The notes below the pieces were generated by a model. The model ran no database searches and had not been told where the DNA came from. It saw only the letters and a program-made list of their open reading frames with translations. Source: Marichromatium purpuratum 984 (GTDB taxonomy: Bacteria; Pseudomonadota; Gammaproteobacteria; Chromatiales; Chromatiaceae). From it: a stretch of 64,000 nucleotides of DNA. Made by a program: the position numbers and the translations under genes. The stretch covers positions 3,430,001 through 3,494,000 of the forward strand of contig NZ_CP007031.1 of the NCBI RefSeq assembly GCF_000224005.2. Direction: 5' to 3'. Shown here in pieces: positions 29,377 to 38,788 of this stretch (position 1 is its first letter; every line of letters begins with the position of its first letter).

Positions 29377-29954
29377 CCATGCATGAACGAGGTGATCGCA
29401 AGCAACAGGAGCAGGAGCGGCGCCGCTTCTTCCGCATCGACGACACCGTCGGCCTGCGCCTGAGCCCGATCCCGCCCGCCGCCGAGGCGCGAGCACTCAC
29501 CGATTTCAACGAGCGCAGCAGCGATGTCGGCCTGCTCAACGAGCTGCATGCCATCCGTGACCAGGCGCTGCCCCAACGGCGCAAGCTCGAATACAAGTTC
29601 CCCACCGTTGCCGCCTACATCAAGGTGGTCGAGCGCCAGATCGAGATGCTCACCATCGCCTTCGAGTCGCGCCAGCACGGCGGCGAACTCGAACCGCGCG
29701 AGGTCAACCTCAGCGCCCAGGGGATGTGTCTCGCACTCGATCCGCCACCGGCACCGGGCAGCCTGCTTGAGATCGAGTTGCAGCTGCTCCCGGAGGGCAA
29801 CCGCATCCTCACCCTGGGACGAGTGCTCGAACGCCACGAGGGCCCCAGCGCGATCGAGTTCGAGCAGCTGCGCGATGCCGACCGCGAGGCGATCGTGCGT
29901 CACATCCATGCCCTGCAGCTGCGCCGACTGCGCCAGGAGAACGGGCTCGACTGA
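29373..29954 (+). CDS. PilZ-domain protein
   Basis: A 193-residue protein with c-di-GMP-binding PilZ motifs: 'RRRFFRIDD' (about residues 16-24, containing the arginine-rich part) and 'VNLSAQGM' (about 111-118, matching the D/N-x-S-x-x-G box). The two motifs are separated by about 90 residues, more than in a minimal PilZ domain, with a helical insert between. Overlap with pomB suggests that it tunes the stator in response to c-di-GMP. This link is inferred from position. Confidence 0.83.
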   Translation: MTMHERGDRKQQEQERRRFFRIDDTVGLRLSPIPPAAEARALTDFNERSSDVGLLNELHAIRDQALPQRRKLEYKFPTVAAYIKVVERQIEMLTIAFESRQHGGELEPREVNLSAQGMCLALDPPPAPGSLLEIELQLLPEGNRILTLGRVLERHEGPSAIEFEQLRDADREAIVRHIHALQLRRLRQENGLD

Positions 29955-29969
29955 GCCGCAGCGCGTCGC

Positions 29970-29992
29970 GCCGGGTCGATGACCGACCCGGC
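29970..29992. terminator. Bidirectional hairpin between convergent genes
   Basis: A perfect 9-base stem GCCGGGTCG/CGACCCGGC with a five-base loop lies between the stops of the plus-strand pilZ gene and the minus-strand RND gene. No U-tract follows on either side, so intrinsic termination is plausible but not certain. Confidence 0.6.
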
Positions 29993-30001
29993 ATCATGCC
30001 C

Positions 30002-33000
30002 TCAGGCGCGCGGCGCGGCGCGGCGGTTCATCCGCCCGCGCACCAGCACGAAGAACAGCGGCACGAACAGCACCCCGAGCAGGGTGCTGGCGACCACGCC
30101 GCCGAGCACGCCGGTGCCGATCGCGTGCTGACTGCCCGAACCGGCACCACTGCTCAGCGCCAGCGGCAGCACGCCGAAGCCGAACGCCAGCGAGGTCATC
30201 ACGATCGGGCGGATACGCATCCGCGCCGCCTCGATCGCCGCCTCGATCGCACTCTTGCCCTGCTCCTGCAGGGTGCGGGCGAACTCGACGATGAGGATGG
30301 CGTTCTTCGCCGCCAGACCGATGGTGGCGAGCAACCCGACCTGGAAGTAGATGTCGCTCGGCAAGCCGCGCCCGGTGGCGGCGAGCACCGCGCCGAGCAC
30401 CCCGAGCGGCACCGCCAGCATCACCGCGAAGGGCACCGACCAACTCTCGTAGAGCGCGGCCAGGGCGAGGAACACCACCAGCGCCGAGAGCGCGTAGAGC
30501 GCCGGGGCCTGGGCGCCGGCGGCGCGCTCCTCGAAGGAGATCCCGGTCCACTCCATGCCGATGCCCGGCGGCAGCTTGTCGACCAGCGACTCGACCACCG
30601 CCATCGCCTCGCCCGAGCTGACCCCAGGGGCGGCCTGACCCAGCACCTCGGCCGAGGCCAGGCCGTTGTAGCGCTCCAGGCGCGGCGAGCCATAGGTCCA
30701 CTCGCCCGCGGCGAAGGCCGAGAAGGGCACCATCTCGCCGTGCTCGTTGCGCACGTACCAGGCATCGAGGTCCTCGGGCTGCATGCGGAAGCCGGCATCG
30801 GCCTGCATGTAGACCTTCTTCACCCGCCCGGCGTGGACGAAGTCGTCGATATAGGCGCTGCCCCAGGCACTCGACAGGGTGTCGTTGATATCGGCCAGCG
30901 ACAGCCCGAGCGCACCGGCCTTGGTGCGATCGACCTCGATCTGGTACTGCGCCTCGTCCATCCGACCGTTGGGCCGAACCCCCACCAGCGCGGGGTGCTC
31001 GGCGGCCATCCCCAGCAGTTGACCACGCGCGGCCATCAGCGCCTCGTGGCCGAGTTCGCCCTGGTCCTGCAGTTGCAGATCCCAGCCGGTGGCGTTGCCG
31101 AGTTCGATCACCGGCGGCGGCGCGAAGGCGAACACCTGGGCGTCGCGGACCCGCGCGAAGCGCTGCATCGCCCGTCCAGCCAGCGCCTTGACCTGCTGAT
31201 CCGGGCGCGGTCGCAGCTCCCAGTCCTTCAGCTGGACGAAGCCGATGGCCATGTTCTGCCCCTGACCGGCGAAGCTGAAGCCGGCGACGGTGATCAGCTG
31301 CTCGACCGTCTCCTGCTCATCCTCGAGGAAGTAGTGCTCGACCTCGCGAACCACCTCCAGGGTGCGCTCCTGGCTCGCCCCCGAGGGCAGCACCACCTGC
31401 ACCACCAGGATGCCCTGGTCCTCATCTGGCAGGAAGGCGGTGGGCATGCGCATGTAGAGCATGGCGAGCACGCCGACCAGCGCCAGATAGAGCCCGAGGA
31501 ACACCCAGCGCCGACGGACGATGCCGCCGACGCTGCGGGTATAGCCGCCGACGCTGCGCTCGAAGTTGCGGTTGAACCAACCGAAGAAACCGCGATCCGG
31601 GGCGTGATCGGTGCGCTTGAGCAGGGTCGCGGTGAGCGCCGGGCTGAGGGTCAGGGCGACCACCACCGACAGCAGCATGGCCGAGACGATGGTCACCGAG
31701 AACTGCCGATAGATCACCCCGGTCGAGCCGCCGAAGAAGGCCATCGGCACGAACACCGCCGAGAGCACCAGGGCGATGCCGATCAGCGCGCTGGTGATCT
31801 GGTCCATCGAACGCCGGGTCGCCTCGCGCGGCTCCAGCCCCTCCTCGTGCATCACCCGCTCGACGTTCTCCACCACCACGATGGCGTCGTCGACCAGCAG
31901 GCCGATGGCCAGCACCATGGCGAACAGGGTCAGGGTGTTGATCGAGTAGCCGAAGGCGGCGAGCACGCCGAAGGTGCCGAGCAGCACCACCGGCACCGCG
32001 ATCGCCGGGATCAGGGTGGCGCGCAGGTTCTGCAGGAACAGATACATCACCACGAACACCAGCAGCACCGCCTCGAGCAGGGTCTTGATCACCTCGTGGA
32101 TGGAGATGCGCACGAAGGGCGTGGTGTCGTAGGGGAAGACCGCCTCGACCCCTTCGGGGAAGAAGGCCGCGAGTTCGTCGAGCTTGTGCCTGATCGCGTC
32201 GGCCGTCTCCAGCGCGTTGGCGCCGGTGGCCAGACGGATGCCCAGCCCCGAGGCGGGCTGACCGTTGTGGTGCGCGATCTTGCCGTAGGTCTCGCCGGCG
32301 AGCTCGATACGGGCGACGTCGCGCAGATGGACGGTGGCGCCATCGCTGGTGGTGCGCAACCGGATGGCGCCGAACGCCTCCGGGGTGCTCAGCCGATCCT
32401 GGACGTTGATGGTGGCGGTGATGCGCTGACCCGGCAGCGCCGGCTGCGCACCGAGCTCGCCGGCCGAGATCTGCGCGTTCTCGGCGCGCACCGCAGCGGC
32501 CACGTCGGCGGGGGTCAGGCCGTACTGGTTGAGCCGATTGGGGTCGAGCCAGAGGCGCATCGCGTACTGCGAGCCGAAGGCGGTGACCTCGCCCACGCCC
32601 TTGACCCGACTGATCGGGTCCTTGATGCGGCTGGCGACGAAGTCGCCGAGATCGGTGCGGTCGAGCCGACCATCACGCGAGACGAAGGCCACCACCATGA
32701 GGAAGTTGCGCACCGACTTGGCGACCTGGATGCCCTGCTGCTGCACCCTCTGCGGGAGCATCGGCAGCGCCAGCTGCAGCTTGTTCTGCACCTGCATCTG
32801 GGCGATATCGGGATCGATGTCGTTGTCGAAGGTCAGGGTGATCGCGGCGATGCCGGTCGACTCGCTGGTGGCCGACATGTAGCGCAGACCGTCGAGCCCG
32901 TTCATCTGCTGCTCGATGACCTGGGTGACCGAGTCCTCCAGGGTGCGCGCCGAGGCCCCCGGATAGGTCGCGGTGATGGTGATCGCCGGCGGCGCGATGT

Positions 33001-33109
33001 TGGGATACTGCGACACCGGCAGCCCCAGGATCGAGAGCACGCCGGCGAGCATGATGACGATGGCGATGACCCAGGCGAACACCGGGCGATCGATGAAGAA
33101 ACGGGCCAT
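30002..33109 (-). CDS. RND multidrug efflux permease (HAE1 family)
   Basis: This is the inner-membrane proton-driven pump of a tripartite AcrB/MexB-type system. The 1035-residue length is typical. It starts with '[20 protein letters not shown]', has the proton-relay aspartates in '[18 protein letters not shown]' and the partner lysine in '[17 protein letters not shown]', and keeps the repeated 12-segment layout with two large periplasmic loops. I chose the Met at 33109, not the upstream in-frame extension. The adaptor gene lies just upstream on the same strand; no outer-membrane channel gene is present here. Drug range cannot be predicted. Confidence 0.95.
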   Translation of the reverse strand: MARFFIDRPVFAWVIAIVIMLAGVLSILGLPVSQYPNIAPPAITITATYPGASARTLEDSVTQVIEQQMNGLDGLRYMSATSESTGIAAITLTFDNDIDPDIAQMQVQNKLQLALPMLPQRVQQQGIQVAKSVRNFLMVVAFVSRDGRLDRTDLGDFVASRIKDPISRVKGVGEVTAFGSQYAMRLWLDPNRLNQYGLTPADVAAAVRAENAQISAGELGAQPALPGQRITATINVQDRLSTPEAFGAIRLRTTSDGATVHLRDVARIELAGETYGKIAHHNGQPASGLGIRLATGANALETADAIRHKLDELAAFFPEGVEAVFPYDTTPFVRISIHEVIKTLLEAVLLVFVVMYLFLQNLRATLIPAIAVPVVLLGTFGVLAAFGYSINTLTLFAMVLAIGLLVDDAIVVVENVERVMHEEGLEPREATRRSMDQITSALIGIALVLSAVFVPMAFFGGSTGVIYRQFSVTIVSAMLLSVVVALTLSPALTATLLKRTDHAPDRGFFGWFNRNFERSVGGYTRSVGGIVRRRWVFLGLYLALVGVLAMLYMRMPTAFLPDEDQGILVVQVVLPSGASQERTLEVVREVEHYFLEDEQETVEQLITVAGFSFAGQGQNMAIGFVQLKDWELRPRPDQQVKALAGRAMQRFARVRDAQVFAFAPPPVIELGNATGWDLQLQDQGELGHEALMAARGQLLGMAAEHPALVGVRPNGRMDEAQYQIEVDRTKAGALGLSLADINDTLSSAWGSAYIDDFVHAGRVKKVYMQADAGFRMQPEDLDAWYVRNEHGEMVPFSAFAAGEWTYGSPRLERYNGLASAEVLGQAAPGVSSGEAMAVVESLVDKLPPGIGMEWTGISFEERAAGAQAPALYALSALVVFLALAALYESWSVPFAVMLAVPLGVLGAVLAATGRGLPSDIYFQVGLLATIGLAAKNAILIVEFARTLQEQGKSAIEAAIEAARMRIRPIVMTSLAFGFGVLPLALSSGAGSGSQHAIGTGVLGGVVASTLLGVLFVPLFFVLVRGRMNRRAAPRA

Positions 33110-33199
33110 GACGGGCGACCTCTGCTCCAGGATGGACGAATGCGCGAATGCAAGGGGTGGCGGCGCCGGGACCGACGCCGTCAACGGACGGAACGGGGC

Positions 33200-34375
33200 T
33201 TAGTCGCCCGCCGGCGCGGGCGAGTCGATCTCGACGGCGCGCACCTCGGCGCCCGCACGCGCCTTCTGCACGCCCTCGACGATCACCCGATCGCCGTGCT
33301 CCAGCCCGGCATCGATCAGCCATTGCCCGTCGATCGCGCGATCGACGGTCAGGGTGCGCTTGACGACCTGCCCGGCGGCATCGACCACCAGCGCCGTCGG
33401 CAATCCGCGCCGATCGTGTCGTACCCCCTGCTGGGGCACCAGGATCGCCTGCTCGCGCACCCCCTCCTCGACCAGGGCGCGCACGAACATCCCCGGCAAC
33501 AACAGATGATCGGGGTTGGGGAAGGTCGCGCGCATGGTCACCGCGCCGGTGCCCGGATCCACCGTCACCTCGGAGAAGGCGAGACGGCCGGTCAGCGGGT
33601 ACTCCGAGCCGTCCTCAAGGATCAGCCGCACCCGCGGTTGCTCGCCCTCAGGGCGCGACAGCCGACCATCGTCGAGCGCCTGGCGCAACTTCAGCAGCTG
33701 GGCGCTCGACTGGGTGATGTCGACATAGATCGGGTCGAGCTGACGCACCGTGACCAGCGCCAGCGACTGGTTGGCGGTGACCAGGGCGCCCTGGGTCACC
33801 ACCGAGCGACCGACCCGGCCGTCGATCGGCGAGGTCACCCGGGTATAGGCGAGGTTGATACGGGCGGTGGCGAGCGCCGCCTCGTCGACCGCGACGGTGG
33901 CGATCGCCTCCTTGAGCGCGGCCTGGGCGTCGTCGTGATCCTCCTGGCTGACGGCATCGGCGCTCAGCAGGTCGGCATAGCGCGCGGCCTTGAGCCGGGC
34001 GCGCTCGAGCGCGGCGCGCGAGCGCGCGAGCGCCGCCTCGGCGCTGTCGTAAGCGGCCTGGTAGAGCGCGGCGTCGAGCTGGTAGAGCACCTGCCCGGCG
34101 TCGACATCCCCCCCTTCCTCGAACAGCCGCGCCTCAATGATACCGCCGACCTGCGGGCGCACCTCGGCGATGCGATAGGGGCTGGTGCGCCCCGGCAGCT
34201 CGGTGACCAGGGTAGTGGGACGCGCCGCGATCGTCACCACGCCGACCTCGGGTGGGGCGCCACTGGCGCCGGGTGCCCCACCCGGAGCACCGGCGGGACC
34301 ACACCCGGTCAACGACAGGGCGAGTGCGAAGGGGTACAGGAGCACCGGAACCAGACGGCGACCGTCGAGTGTCAT
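33200..34375 (-). CDS. RND efflux periplasmic adaptor lipoprotein
   Basis: This membrane-fusion protein links the RND pump to an outer-membrane channel. The 391-residue product has a lipoprotein signal with lipobox 'LSLTGC' (Cys25). The AcrA/MexA order follows: a lipoyl half-motif ('AEVRPQVGGIIEARLFEEGG'), a coiled-coil hairpin (about residues 100-165), the second lipoyl half ('INLAYTRVTSPIDGRVG'), and a beta-barrel domain. The ribosome binding site is 'CCCGAGG'. It is divergent from a tetR gene across a palindrome, so repression by that regulator is likely. Confidence 0.93.
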   Translation of the reverse strand: MTLDGRRLVPVLLYPFALALSLTGCGPAGAPGGAPGASGAPPEVGVVTIAARPTTLVTELPGRTSPYRIAEVRPQVGGIIEARLFEEGGDVDAGQVLYQLDAALYQAAYDSAEAALARSRAALERARLKAARYADLLSADAVSQEDHDDAQAALKEAIATVAVDEAALATARINLAYTRVTSPIDGRVGRSVVTQGALVTANQSLALVTVRQLDPIYVDITQSSAQLLKLRQALDDGRLSRPEGEQPRVRLILEDGSEYPLTGRLAFSEVTVDPGTGAVTMRATFPNPDHLLLPGMFVRALVEEGVREQAILVPQQGVRHDRRGLPTALVVDAAGQVVKRTLTVDRAIDGQWLIDAGLEHGDRVIVEGVQKARAGAEVRAVEIDSPAPAGD

Positions 34376-34396
34376 GACAACCTCGGGAAGAAGTGG

Positions 34397-34428
34397 ATTG
34401 AACGTTCATTCTAGAATGAGCATTCAAT
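34397..34428. promoter_or_regulatory. Palindromic operator for the TetR regulator
   Basis: A 32-base inverted repeat with 16-base arms pairs at 14 of 16 positions: ATTGAACGTTCATTCT and AGAATGAGCATTCAAT. Each arm itself carries a TGAA-N4-TTCA-like half-palindrome, as is common in TetR/AcrR operators of efflux pumps. It begins 22 bases upstream of the adaptor start and lies in the gap to the divergent tetR gene, so it could control both. Confidence 0.75.
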
Positions 34429-34514
34429 TTAGTCAGCCATCCGGCCGACGTCAAGCGTAGAATGCGCCGAGATATTCCCGACACCAGCCGACCGATAGAG
34501 GGGAGGAGAGGACG

Positions 34515-35099
34515 ATGCCGCAACCAACGGCGACACCCGAGCCACGCTGCGAGGCCAGACGCAGACAGATCCTCGCGGCCGCCGCCGTCTGTTTCGCCCG
34601 CGAAGGCTTCCACGGCGCCAGCATCGCCAAGATCTCCAAGGCCGCGGAGATGAGTCCGGGCCACATCTATCACTTCTTCGAGAACAAGGAGGCGATCATC
34701 GCTGCACTGGTCGAGCAAAAGCTCGAACAGTCACTGAGCATGGTGCGCCAGTTCGAGCGCGCCGAAGACGTGCATCAGGCGATGCAGGAGCGCGTCGACA
34801 CCGGCGTCAACGAGCGCACCGACCTCGACCATGCCGCGCTGGAGCTGGAGATCCTCGCCGAGGCGGCGCGCAACCCGCGGGTGGCGGCGATCGTGCAGGC
34901 GGCCGATGCGGCCAAGCGCGAGCGGCTCTGTCGGTTGCTGGCCAGCGCCCGGGGCACGCCGCGCGGCGACGAGGCGGCGGCCACCGAGATCATCATGGCG
35001 CTGTTCGACGGGCTGGCCTCGCGCGCGATCAGCAACCCGACGCTCGACCGCGCCGCCCTGCTCGCCCCGCTGCAGGCGGCGCTGCGCGTGCTCAGCTGA
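34515..35099 (+). CDS. TetR/AcrR-family transcriptional regulator
   Basis: This 194-residue protein has an N-terminal TetR DNA-binding domain: 'RRQILAAAAVCFAREGFHGA', then the helix-turn-helix 'ISKAAEMSPGHIYHFFENKE' (about residues 42-61). The C-terminal ligand domain is helical and shows no specific family. The divergent efflux genes and the palindrome between them make it the likely local repressor of the pump. Inducers are unknown. The start follows 'GGGGAGGAGAGGACG'. Confidence 0.92.
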   Translation: MPQPTATPEPRCEARRRQILAAAAVCFAREGFHGASIAKISKAAEMSPGHIYHFFENKEAIIAALVEQKLEQSLSMVRQFERAEDVHQAMQERVDTGVNERTDLDHAALELEILAEAARNPRVAAIVQAADAAKRERLCRLLASARGTPRGDEAAATEIIMALFDGLASRAISNPTLDRAALLAPLQAALRVLS

Positions 35100-35102
35100 G
35101 CG

Positions 35103-35396
35103 TCACCAGGGGTTGATCCGCCGCTCCGCGCCGCGCCATGCCGGATCGGGCACGCGCGGGCGATACTCCCGCACCACCAGAGGCCGTCCGCCGAGACAGC
35201 GTCCGTGCAACCGCGCAATCAGCGCCTCGCCCTCGACGCGCGAGGCGGTCCGGGCGACGAAGAAGTGATAGCGGCGCCGTCCACGGTCCTCACCGACATG
35301 GCGCCGGAAATCAGCACGCAGCCCGACCTCGCCGATGCAGGCATGCAGCTCCCGCAGGGTCGCGCGCCCCGGCAGGTTACCGATGAACACCTCCAT
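35103..35396 (-). CDS. Small RRM-type RNA-binding protein
   Basis: A 97-residue protein made up of a single RNA-recognition-motif fold: RNP2-like 'MEVFIGNLPG' at the N terminus, helix 'TLRELHACIGE', and RNP1-like 'RRYHFFVAR' in the middle, followed by 'GEALIARLHG' and 'GRPLVVRE'. Small single-RRM proteins are found in many proteobacteria and cyanobacteria, where some act in cold adaptation or mRNA control. The stop is three bases from the convergent tetR stop. The role here is unknown. Confidence 0.75.
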   Translation of the reverse strand: MEVFIGNLPGRATLRELHACIGEVGLRADFRRHVGEDRGRRRYHFFVARTASRVEGEALIARLHGRCLGGRPLVVREYRPRVPDPAWRGAERRINPW

Positions 35397-35427
35397 CCAC
35401 CCTCCCCGCCCGACGCCGCACGTGGAC

Positions 35428-37062
35428 TCAGGCCTTGAAGCGGGTCGCTTCAGCCTGCAGCTCCTCGGCCAGCCGCTCGAGCTGCTGGCCGGCGTGCTCC
35501 AGCTCGGTCATGTTCTCGCTGGACCTGTGGTTGGCATCGCTGATCGCCACCACCCCCTGATTGATCTCGTTGGCCACCGCGGTCTGCTCCTCGGCGGCAG
35601 TGGCGATGCGGTTCATCATCTCCGAGATCCCATCGACCGCGCCGGTGATCGCCTCGAGTGACTCGCCGGCGCGCCCGACCCGTTCGACCGACAGCCCTGC
35701 GGCCTCCTGACTCTGTCCCATCTCCTGCGCGGCCTGCTGCGAACTCTGCTGCAGGCGCGCCACCATCGACTCGATCTCACGCGCCGAGGACTGGGTGCGA
35801 CTGGCGAGGGTGCGCACCTCGTCGGCGACCACCGCGAAACCGCGCCCGGCCTCGCCGGCGCGCGCCGCCTCGATCGCGGCGTTGAGCGCGAGCAGATTGG
35901 TCTGCTCGGTGATGCTCTGGATGACGTCGAGCACCTTGCCGATGTCCTGGGCGTCGTTCTCGAGCGAGTGCAACACCCCGGCGGCGGTCTCGATACGCTC
36001 GGCCAGGCCGGTGATCGCCTCCACCGTCTCGTGCGCCTGGGCACGCCCCTGGTCGGAGAGCGACTTGGCCCCCTGCGCCGAGTCGGCGGCACTCGCGGTG
36101 TTGCGCGCGACCTCCTCGGCCGAGGCGGTCATCTCCTGCATTGCGGTGGCCACGTGCTCGGACTCGACGTTCTGCCGTGCTGCCCCCTCGCGAGCCTCGA
36201 CCAGACTGCCCGACATCTGGGTGGCGGCCGAGGAAAGGCTGATCGCCGACCCGCCGAGACGCTTGACCAGCTCGCGGAAGTGCTCGAGCATCCGCGCGAA
36301 GGCATGGGCGATCTGGCCGATCTCGTTGTCGGTGTCGAGATCGATGGCGACCGAGAGATCGGAGTGCTCGACGATATGCAACATGGTCGCGCGCAGCTGG
36401 CCGAGCTGGCTGGTGATCGAACGATAGGTGACCCAGCCGAGCACGATCAACACCAGGGTCGTCAGCACCGCCAGGCCGATGAACAGCAGTCGCGAGTTGG
36501 CATAGAGTGCATTGGCGCGCTCTCGCTCCTCACCGGCGACCGCGAGCTGCAGCTCGACGAGTTCGGTGATCTTGGCGCTGATCGGATCGATCTGTTCGTA
36601 GAGCGGGCCATCGAAGGCATCGAGCCGACCAGCGACCACGCCCCGCATCCCGCCCAGCTCACGCTCGAGCGCGCCGATGGCACGATCGGCCGCAGTGAAC
36701 AGCGTCCTCGCCTCGGCCACCAGCCGCTGCTCTTCCTCGGTCAGCTCGGTTTGCAGAAAGCTTGTCCAGTTGGACTCGATCTCGGTACGCGCCTCACGGA
36801 TGCTGGCGAGTGCCTGCTCGGCGGTGAAACGTCCGGCGTTGGCCTTGTTGACCGCGTCGATGACGAACACCGCATAGTCGTCAGCGATGTCCTTGAGGCC
36901 CTGCAGAGGAACCACCCGGTCCTGATAGATGCGGTCGATCCCGCCATTGACCCGCTGCAACAGAGTCGTCGCCCCCCAGGTCAACACCACCATGGCGACG
37001 ATGGGAATCAGCGCCAGGACCGCGAGCTTGGTGCTCACCTTCGCGTTGTCGATCAGTTTCAT
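35428..37062 (-). CDS. Methyl-accepting chemotaxis protein, membrane type
   Basis: A 544-residue chemoreceptor: an N-terminal membrane segment ('[20 protein letters not shown]'), a helical periplasmic four-helix-bundle sensor of about 160 residues, a second membrane segment ('[19 protein letters not shown]'), a HAMP domain, and the signalling hairpin tip '[19 protein letters not shown]'. No ligand type can be assigned. I chose the ATG at 37062; a TTG two codons earlier is less likely. It is divergent from a soluble receptor gene. Confidence 0.93.
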   Translation of the reverse strand: MKLIDNAKVSTKLAVLALIPIVAMVVLTWGATTLLQRVNGGIDRIYQDRVVPLQGLKDIADDYAVFVIDAVNKANAGRFTAEQALASIREARTEIESNWTSFLQTELTEEEQRLVAEARTLFTAADRAIGALERELGGMRGVVAGRLDAFDGPLYEQIDPISAKITELVELQLAVAGEERERANALYANSRLLFIGLAVLTTLVLIVLGWVTYRSITSQLGQLRATMLHIVEHSDLSVAIDLDTDNEIGQIAHAFARMLEHFRELVKRLGGSAISLSSAATQMSGSLVEAREGAARQNVESEHVATAMQEMTASAEEVARNTASAADSAQGAKSLSDQGRAQAHETVEAITGLAERIETAAGVLHSLENDAQDIGKVLDVIQSITEQTNLLALNAAIEAARAGEAGRGFAVVADEVRTLASRTQSSAREIESMVARLQQSSQQAAQEMGQSQEAAGLSVERVGRAGESLEAITGAVDGISEMMNRIATAAEEQTAVANEINQGVVAISDANHRSSENMTELEHAGQQLERLAEELQAEATRFKA

Positions 37063-37407
37063 GAGCAAGGCTTCCAGCTAGACAGGCCCTGAGCGGGAAC
37101 GGCTGGAGCGACTCCGGCGCACCAGTCAGCATCCAGCCGGACCACATGACAGCGACCACGACGGTCGGTGACGTTCCCGTCGCGTCCCGGCGGATCCCCG
37201 GCCCGAGTACGCGACGGCCAAAAAACCATATAGAATCCGAGGGCGTAATTGCGTTTTCGCAATCAATCCCGCCGCGCCCCAAACACCAGACGTGGTCGAG
37301 AACTCCGGCAAATCGAACCGGAACACGCTCGTCGACAGGCATCGACCACAGCCCCAAGGTCCCGCGGCCGCCGCTTCAATCATAGCAACGAGACCACCGG
37401 AGGCAGG
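37063..37407. other. 345-base region between divergent chemoreceptor genes
   Basis: The stretch holds the promoters of two divergent receptor genes. It contains an AT-rich island around 37219-37235 (run of six A followed by 'CCATATAGAAT'), which could be a promoter core, and the short inverted repeat listed separately. I see no convincing gene. Confidence 0.5.
37248..37263. promoter_or_regulatory. Small inverted repeat, ATTGCG-TTTT-CGCAAT
   Basis: A perfect six-base stem with a TTTT loop lies about 145 bases upstream of the soluble chemoreceptor start and 186 bases upstream of the membrane receptor start. It could be a protein-binding site; nothing else supports it. Confidence 0.35.
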
Positions 37408-38532
37408 ATGTTCGTCGCCAAATCCACCCACCAGCGCATGGTCCAGCAACTGCGCGAGGAACATGCGGCGCTGCAGGCCGAGAACAGCAGGCTGCGCGAG
37501 GAACTCGAGCAGACCCGCGCGGCGCTCGCCGAGGCGAGCGAGGCAGGCGTTCGCGAGGACCAGCTCAACACCCTGATGGACAGTCAGAACACCCATACCC
37601 GCGCCAGCCTGCAGGACATCCAGGGCAATCTCGCCGGCTCGGTTGAGGACGCCAAGCACACCTTGAGGATGGTGACCGGCGTCACCGACGAGTTCACCGG
37701 CGTCGCCGACGAATTGGTGAACATCTCCGGCTTCCTCGCCAGCCTCGCCGGCACCGCCGGCGAGGCCAATCAGGTCGTCGGCCGGCTCTCGACCCATGCC
37801 GCGAGCATCAACGCCGTGCTCGGGCTGATCCGCACCATCTCGGAACAGACCAATCTGCTCGCGCTCAACGCCGCGATCGAGGCGGCGCGCGCCGGCGAGG
37901 CCGGGCGCGGCTTCGCGGTGGTCGCCGACGAGGTGCGCGCGCTCGCCGACAAGACCCGCGCGGCGATCACCGACACCCATGACGACATCCAGGAGATGAT
38001 CGAGGCGGTCGGCAGCGTCGAGCAGATCTCCACCACCCTGGTCGACGGCGTGCGCGAGGTCGACGGCAAGGTCGGCGACTTCAAGCAACGTCTCGACCGC
38101 CTGCACGGCGAAGTCGACACCGCCTTCGTTGATGTCCGTCGAGTCTCCGACAGCGTCTTCATGAGCCTCGCCAAGCTCGACCACGTGCTGTGGAAGGTCA
38201 ACACCTATGCCTCAGTGGCCGCGCGTGCTCCGGTCTTCGACTTCGTCGACCATCACCACTGCCGTCTCGGCCAGTGGTACGAGCACGGCGACGGCGAGGC
38301 CTTCTTCTCCGCCGCCGCTCACTACCGCGATCTCGAACCGCCGCACGCGCGCGTGCACCAGGCCACCGGCCAGATCTTCGAGCTGCTCGCCGAGACACCA
38401 CCCGACTATGCCGCGCTACGCGCCGCGCTCGAGGAGATGGAGGACGACAGCCGTCAGGTGTTTCTCATCCTCGACAGCATTCGCGCCGATATCGAGCACG
38501 AAGCGGCCACCATCGAGCAAAGCCACGCCTGA
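37408..38532 (+). CDS. Soluble chemoreceptor with C-terminal CZB zinc domain
   Basis: This 374-residue protein has no membrane segment. An N-terminal coiled coil ('[20 protein letters not shown]') leads to the MCP signalling hairpin ('[19 protein letters not shown]', about residues 147-165). A chemoreceptor zinc-binding (CZB) domain ends the protein, with the His/Cys pattern 'LDHVLWKVN', '[16 protein letters not shown]' and 'PHARVHQ'. CZB domains bind zinc and have been linked to sensing of oxidants such as hypochlorous acid. The start follows 'CCGGAGGCAGG'. The gene sits between two transmembrane receptor genes. Confidence 0.92.
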   Translation: MFVAKSTHQRMVQQLREEHAALQAENSRLREELEQTRAALAEASEAGVREDQLNTLMDSQNTHTRASLQDIQGNLAGSVEDAKHTLRMVTGVTDEFTGVADELVNISGFLASLAGTAGEANQVVGRLSTHAASINAVLGLIRTISEQTNLLALNAAIEAARAGEAGRGFAVVADEVRALADKTRAAITDTHDDIQEMIEAVGSVEQISTTLVDGVREVDGKVGDFKQRLDRLHGEVDTAFVDVRRVSDSVFMSLAKLDHVLWKVNTYASVAARAPVFDFVDHHHCRLGQWYEHGDGEAFFSAAAHYRDLEPPHARVHQATGQIFELLAETPPDYAALRAALEEMEDDSRQVFLILDSIRADIEHEAATIEQSHA

Positions 38533-38788
38533 ACCACTCGGCATGAACAGGCTCACAGCAGGCAGCATCTGTCCCCGGCGTCCGCACGTTCTCCATTGGA
38601 TCTACAGACGATCACCCCAACTACCCGAACAGCAAGCCGTTACCGGTCACTATCGAGTGCGAGCCAGCGTAGAGCGTACTCGCCGATATCAATAACCGCC
38701 GCGAACGGTCCGCACACCCAAACCAGGCGTGGCGACCACTCGTGTAGTCTCGCGCCAATCCGGGACAGGCAAGCACGGGGGTACAGTC

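Noticed and set aside
29996..34414. A 1472-codon open frame on the plus strand over the efflux genes
   Set aside because: It is antisense to two clear genes, is rich in His/Gln/Arg and has no domain pattern; it is a GC-driven shadow.
38680..38690. GCCGATAT box resembling a flagellar sigma-28 -10 element upstream of the Cache chemoreceptor gene
   Set aside because: No matching TAAA element was found at the expected distance upstream, so the promoter call is not supported.
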